Shown: positions 42,773 through 43,055 of the stretch, piece by piece
How the letters are laid out: each line of letters starts with the position of its first letter
Position numbering within the stretch: the stretch's first letter is position 1
Assembly (NCBI GenBank): GCA_029259655.1
Contig: JAJDET010000196.1
Coordinates: 1-43,055 of the forward strand
From: Planctomycetota bacterium
GTDB taxonomy: Bacteria > Planctomycetota > UBA1135 > GCA-002686595
Length of the DNA stretch: 43,055 nt
Direction of reading: 5' to 3'
Position numbers and translations under genes: made by a program
Notes under the pieces: model-generated
Told to the model about the DNA's origin: nothing
Seen by the model: only the letters and a program-made list of their open reading frames with translations
Databases searched by the model: none

Positions 42773-42795
42773 GCCGCGGGTACCGCGGCTTTTTT
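42773..42795 (+). terminator. Intrinsic terminator
   Basis: A perfect 7-bp GCCGCGG / CCGCGGC stem with a GTA loop is followed by six T residues. It lies about 218 bases after the DUF72 stop, so it either ends a long 3' untranslated region of the glnS operon or a separate small RNA. Confidence 0.7.
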
Positions 42796-42872
42796 GGTTG
42801 GTGTCGGGGTGCTCGCGGACGGGTAGCTTTCCACGGGTAGCAAGTGTCGGGGGGTCGGAATGCCTTTGCGAT

Positions 42873-42898
42873 GCTTGCGCGGGCTTCGCCGCGCAAGC
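42873..42898. repeat. Perfect 10-bp inverted repeat
   Basis: GCTTGCGCGG and CCGCGCAAGC flank the 6-base loop GCTTCG. No T-run follows on either strand, so it is recorded as a hairpin of unknown role. Confidence 0.55.
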
Positions 42899-43055
42899 GA
42901 GACGTCGGGAGGCGACGACCCGTGCGGGACGTCGGAGGAGGACGTCGCAATGCGCACTCGCTCGCGGGCTTCGCCCGACGAGCATCGCGATACTGGGGGC
43001 CTCGACGCATGCGGCTCGTCACCCTTGGTGCGATACGCGACTACGGGCACCACGG

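Larger units (their letters stand above)
42556..43055. other. 500 bases of non-coding, hairpin-rich DNA
   Basis: No convincing gene is seen. The stretch holds a terminator (42773-42795), a 10-bp stem with a 2-base bulge (42711-42732), a perfect 10-bp stem (42873-42898) and a small CGGGC-TTC-GCCCG hairpin near 42968-42980. Three GACGTC palindromes lie within 46 bases (42901-42906, 42928-42933, 42941-42946). A minus-strand frame of 110 codons crosses all of these but is Pro/Ser/Arg-rich and looks accidental. The density of short hairpins suggests an intergenic repeat region or a structured RNA. Confidence 0.5.

Noticed and set aside
42721..43053. Minus-strand frame of 110 codons at the window end
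   Set aside because: It runs through the terminator and several hairpins and encodes Pro/Ser/Arg-rich sequence. It has no ribosome binding site. It could be the end of something that begins outside the window, but nothing supports that.

Overview
The window is a GC-rich bacterial chromosome segment packed with protein-coding genes on both strands. No RNA genes, CRISPR arrays or complete insertion sequences were seen. The best taxonomic guess is a member of Planctomycetota or a similar large-genome, environmental Gram-negative lineage. The reasons are many secreted proteins of unknown role (FG-GAP propeller, matrixin with TIG domains, a repeat family), a Hcp-fold protein with its own signal peptide, a kinase-AAA-TPR regulator beside a hybrid histidine kinase, and an outer-membrane efflux system. 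This is inference from gene content; no marker gene settles it.

Layout. 1-5235: the 3' end of an acyl-CoA ligase, a 2-oxoglutarate/Fe(II)-type oxygenase divergent from a solute-binding lipoprotein, a class III alcohol dehydrogenase plus metallo-beta-lactamase-fold hydrolase operon (likely thiol-linked formaldehyde detoxification), and an MJ1255-type glycosyltransferase. 5243-7782: a coupled operon of an RCK-domain membrane protein without a K+ filter and a HExxH protein. 7861-14842: a TetR-controlled efflux operon in which all three genes overlap by four bases and the RND pump is fused to a TolC-like lipoprotein. 14944-18580: a seven-bladed FG-GAP protein convergent with an RNase R-like protein that has a damaged active site. 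18773-25358: a secreted protein, a kinase/AAA/TPR regulator and a hybrid histidine kinase. 25569-32057: a secreted repeat protein interrupted by an in-frame TGA, an FHA protein, a small exported protein, a matrixin-like protease with a C-terminal sorting signal, and a FabH-like synthase. 32058-34717: two TRL-like lipoproteins, an HTTM/gamma-carboxylase-like membrane protein and an Asp-rich protein. 34870-36984: a MshEN-like protein, a 202-bp imperfect palindrome, a methyltransferase and an exported Hcp-like protein. 37231-43055: a membrane spermidine-synthase-like protein, glutaminyl-tRNA synthetase, a DUF72 protein, and 500 bases of hairpin-rich non-coding DNA.

The most interesting signals are: (1) the RND-outer membrane factor fusion with an internal lipobox; (2) the in-frame TGA exactly where the paralogous repeat has the first Cys of a CxxC; (3) the six-residue gap in the RNase R active site, flanked by GACGAC repeats; (4) the long palindrome whose two tips supply the stop codons of both convergent genes; (5) a recurrent TANNNT box 6-10 bases before start codons that lack a ribosome binding site, which suggests widespread leaderless transcription.
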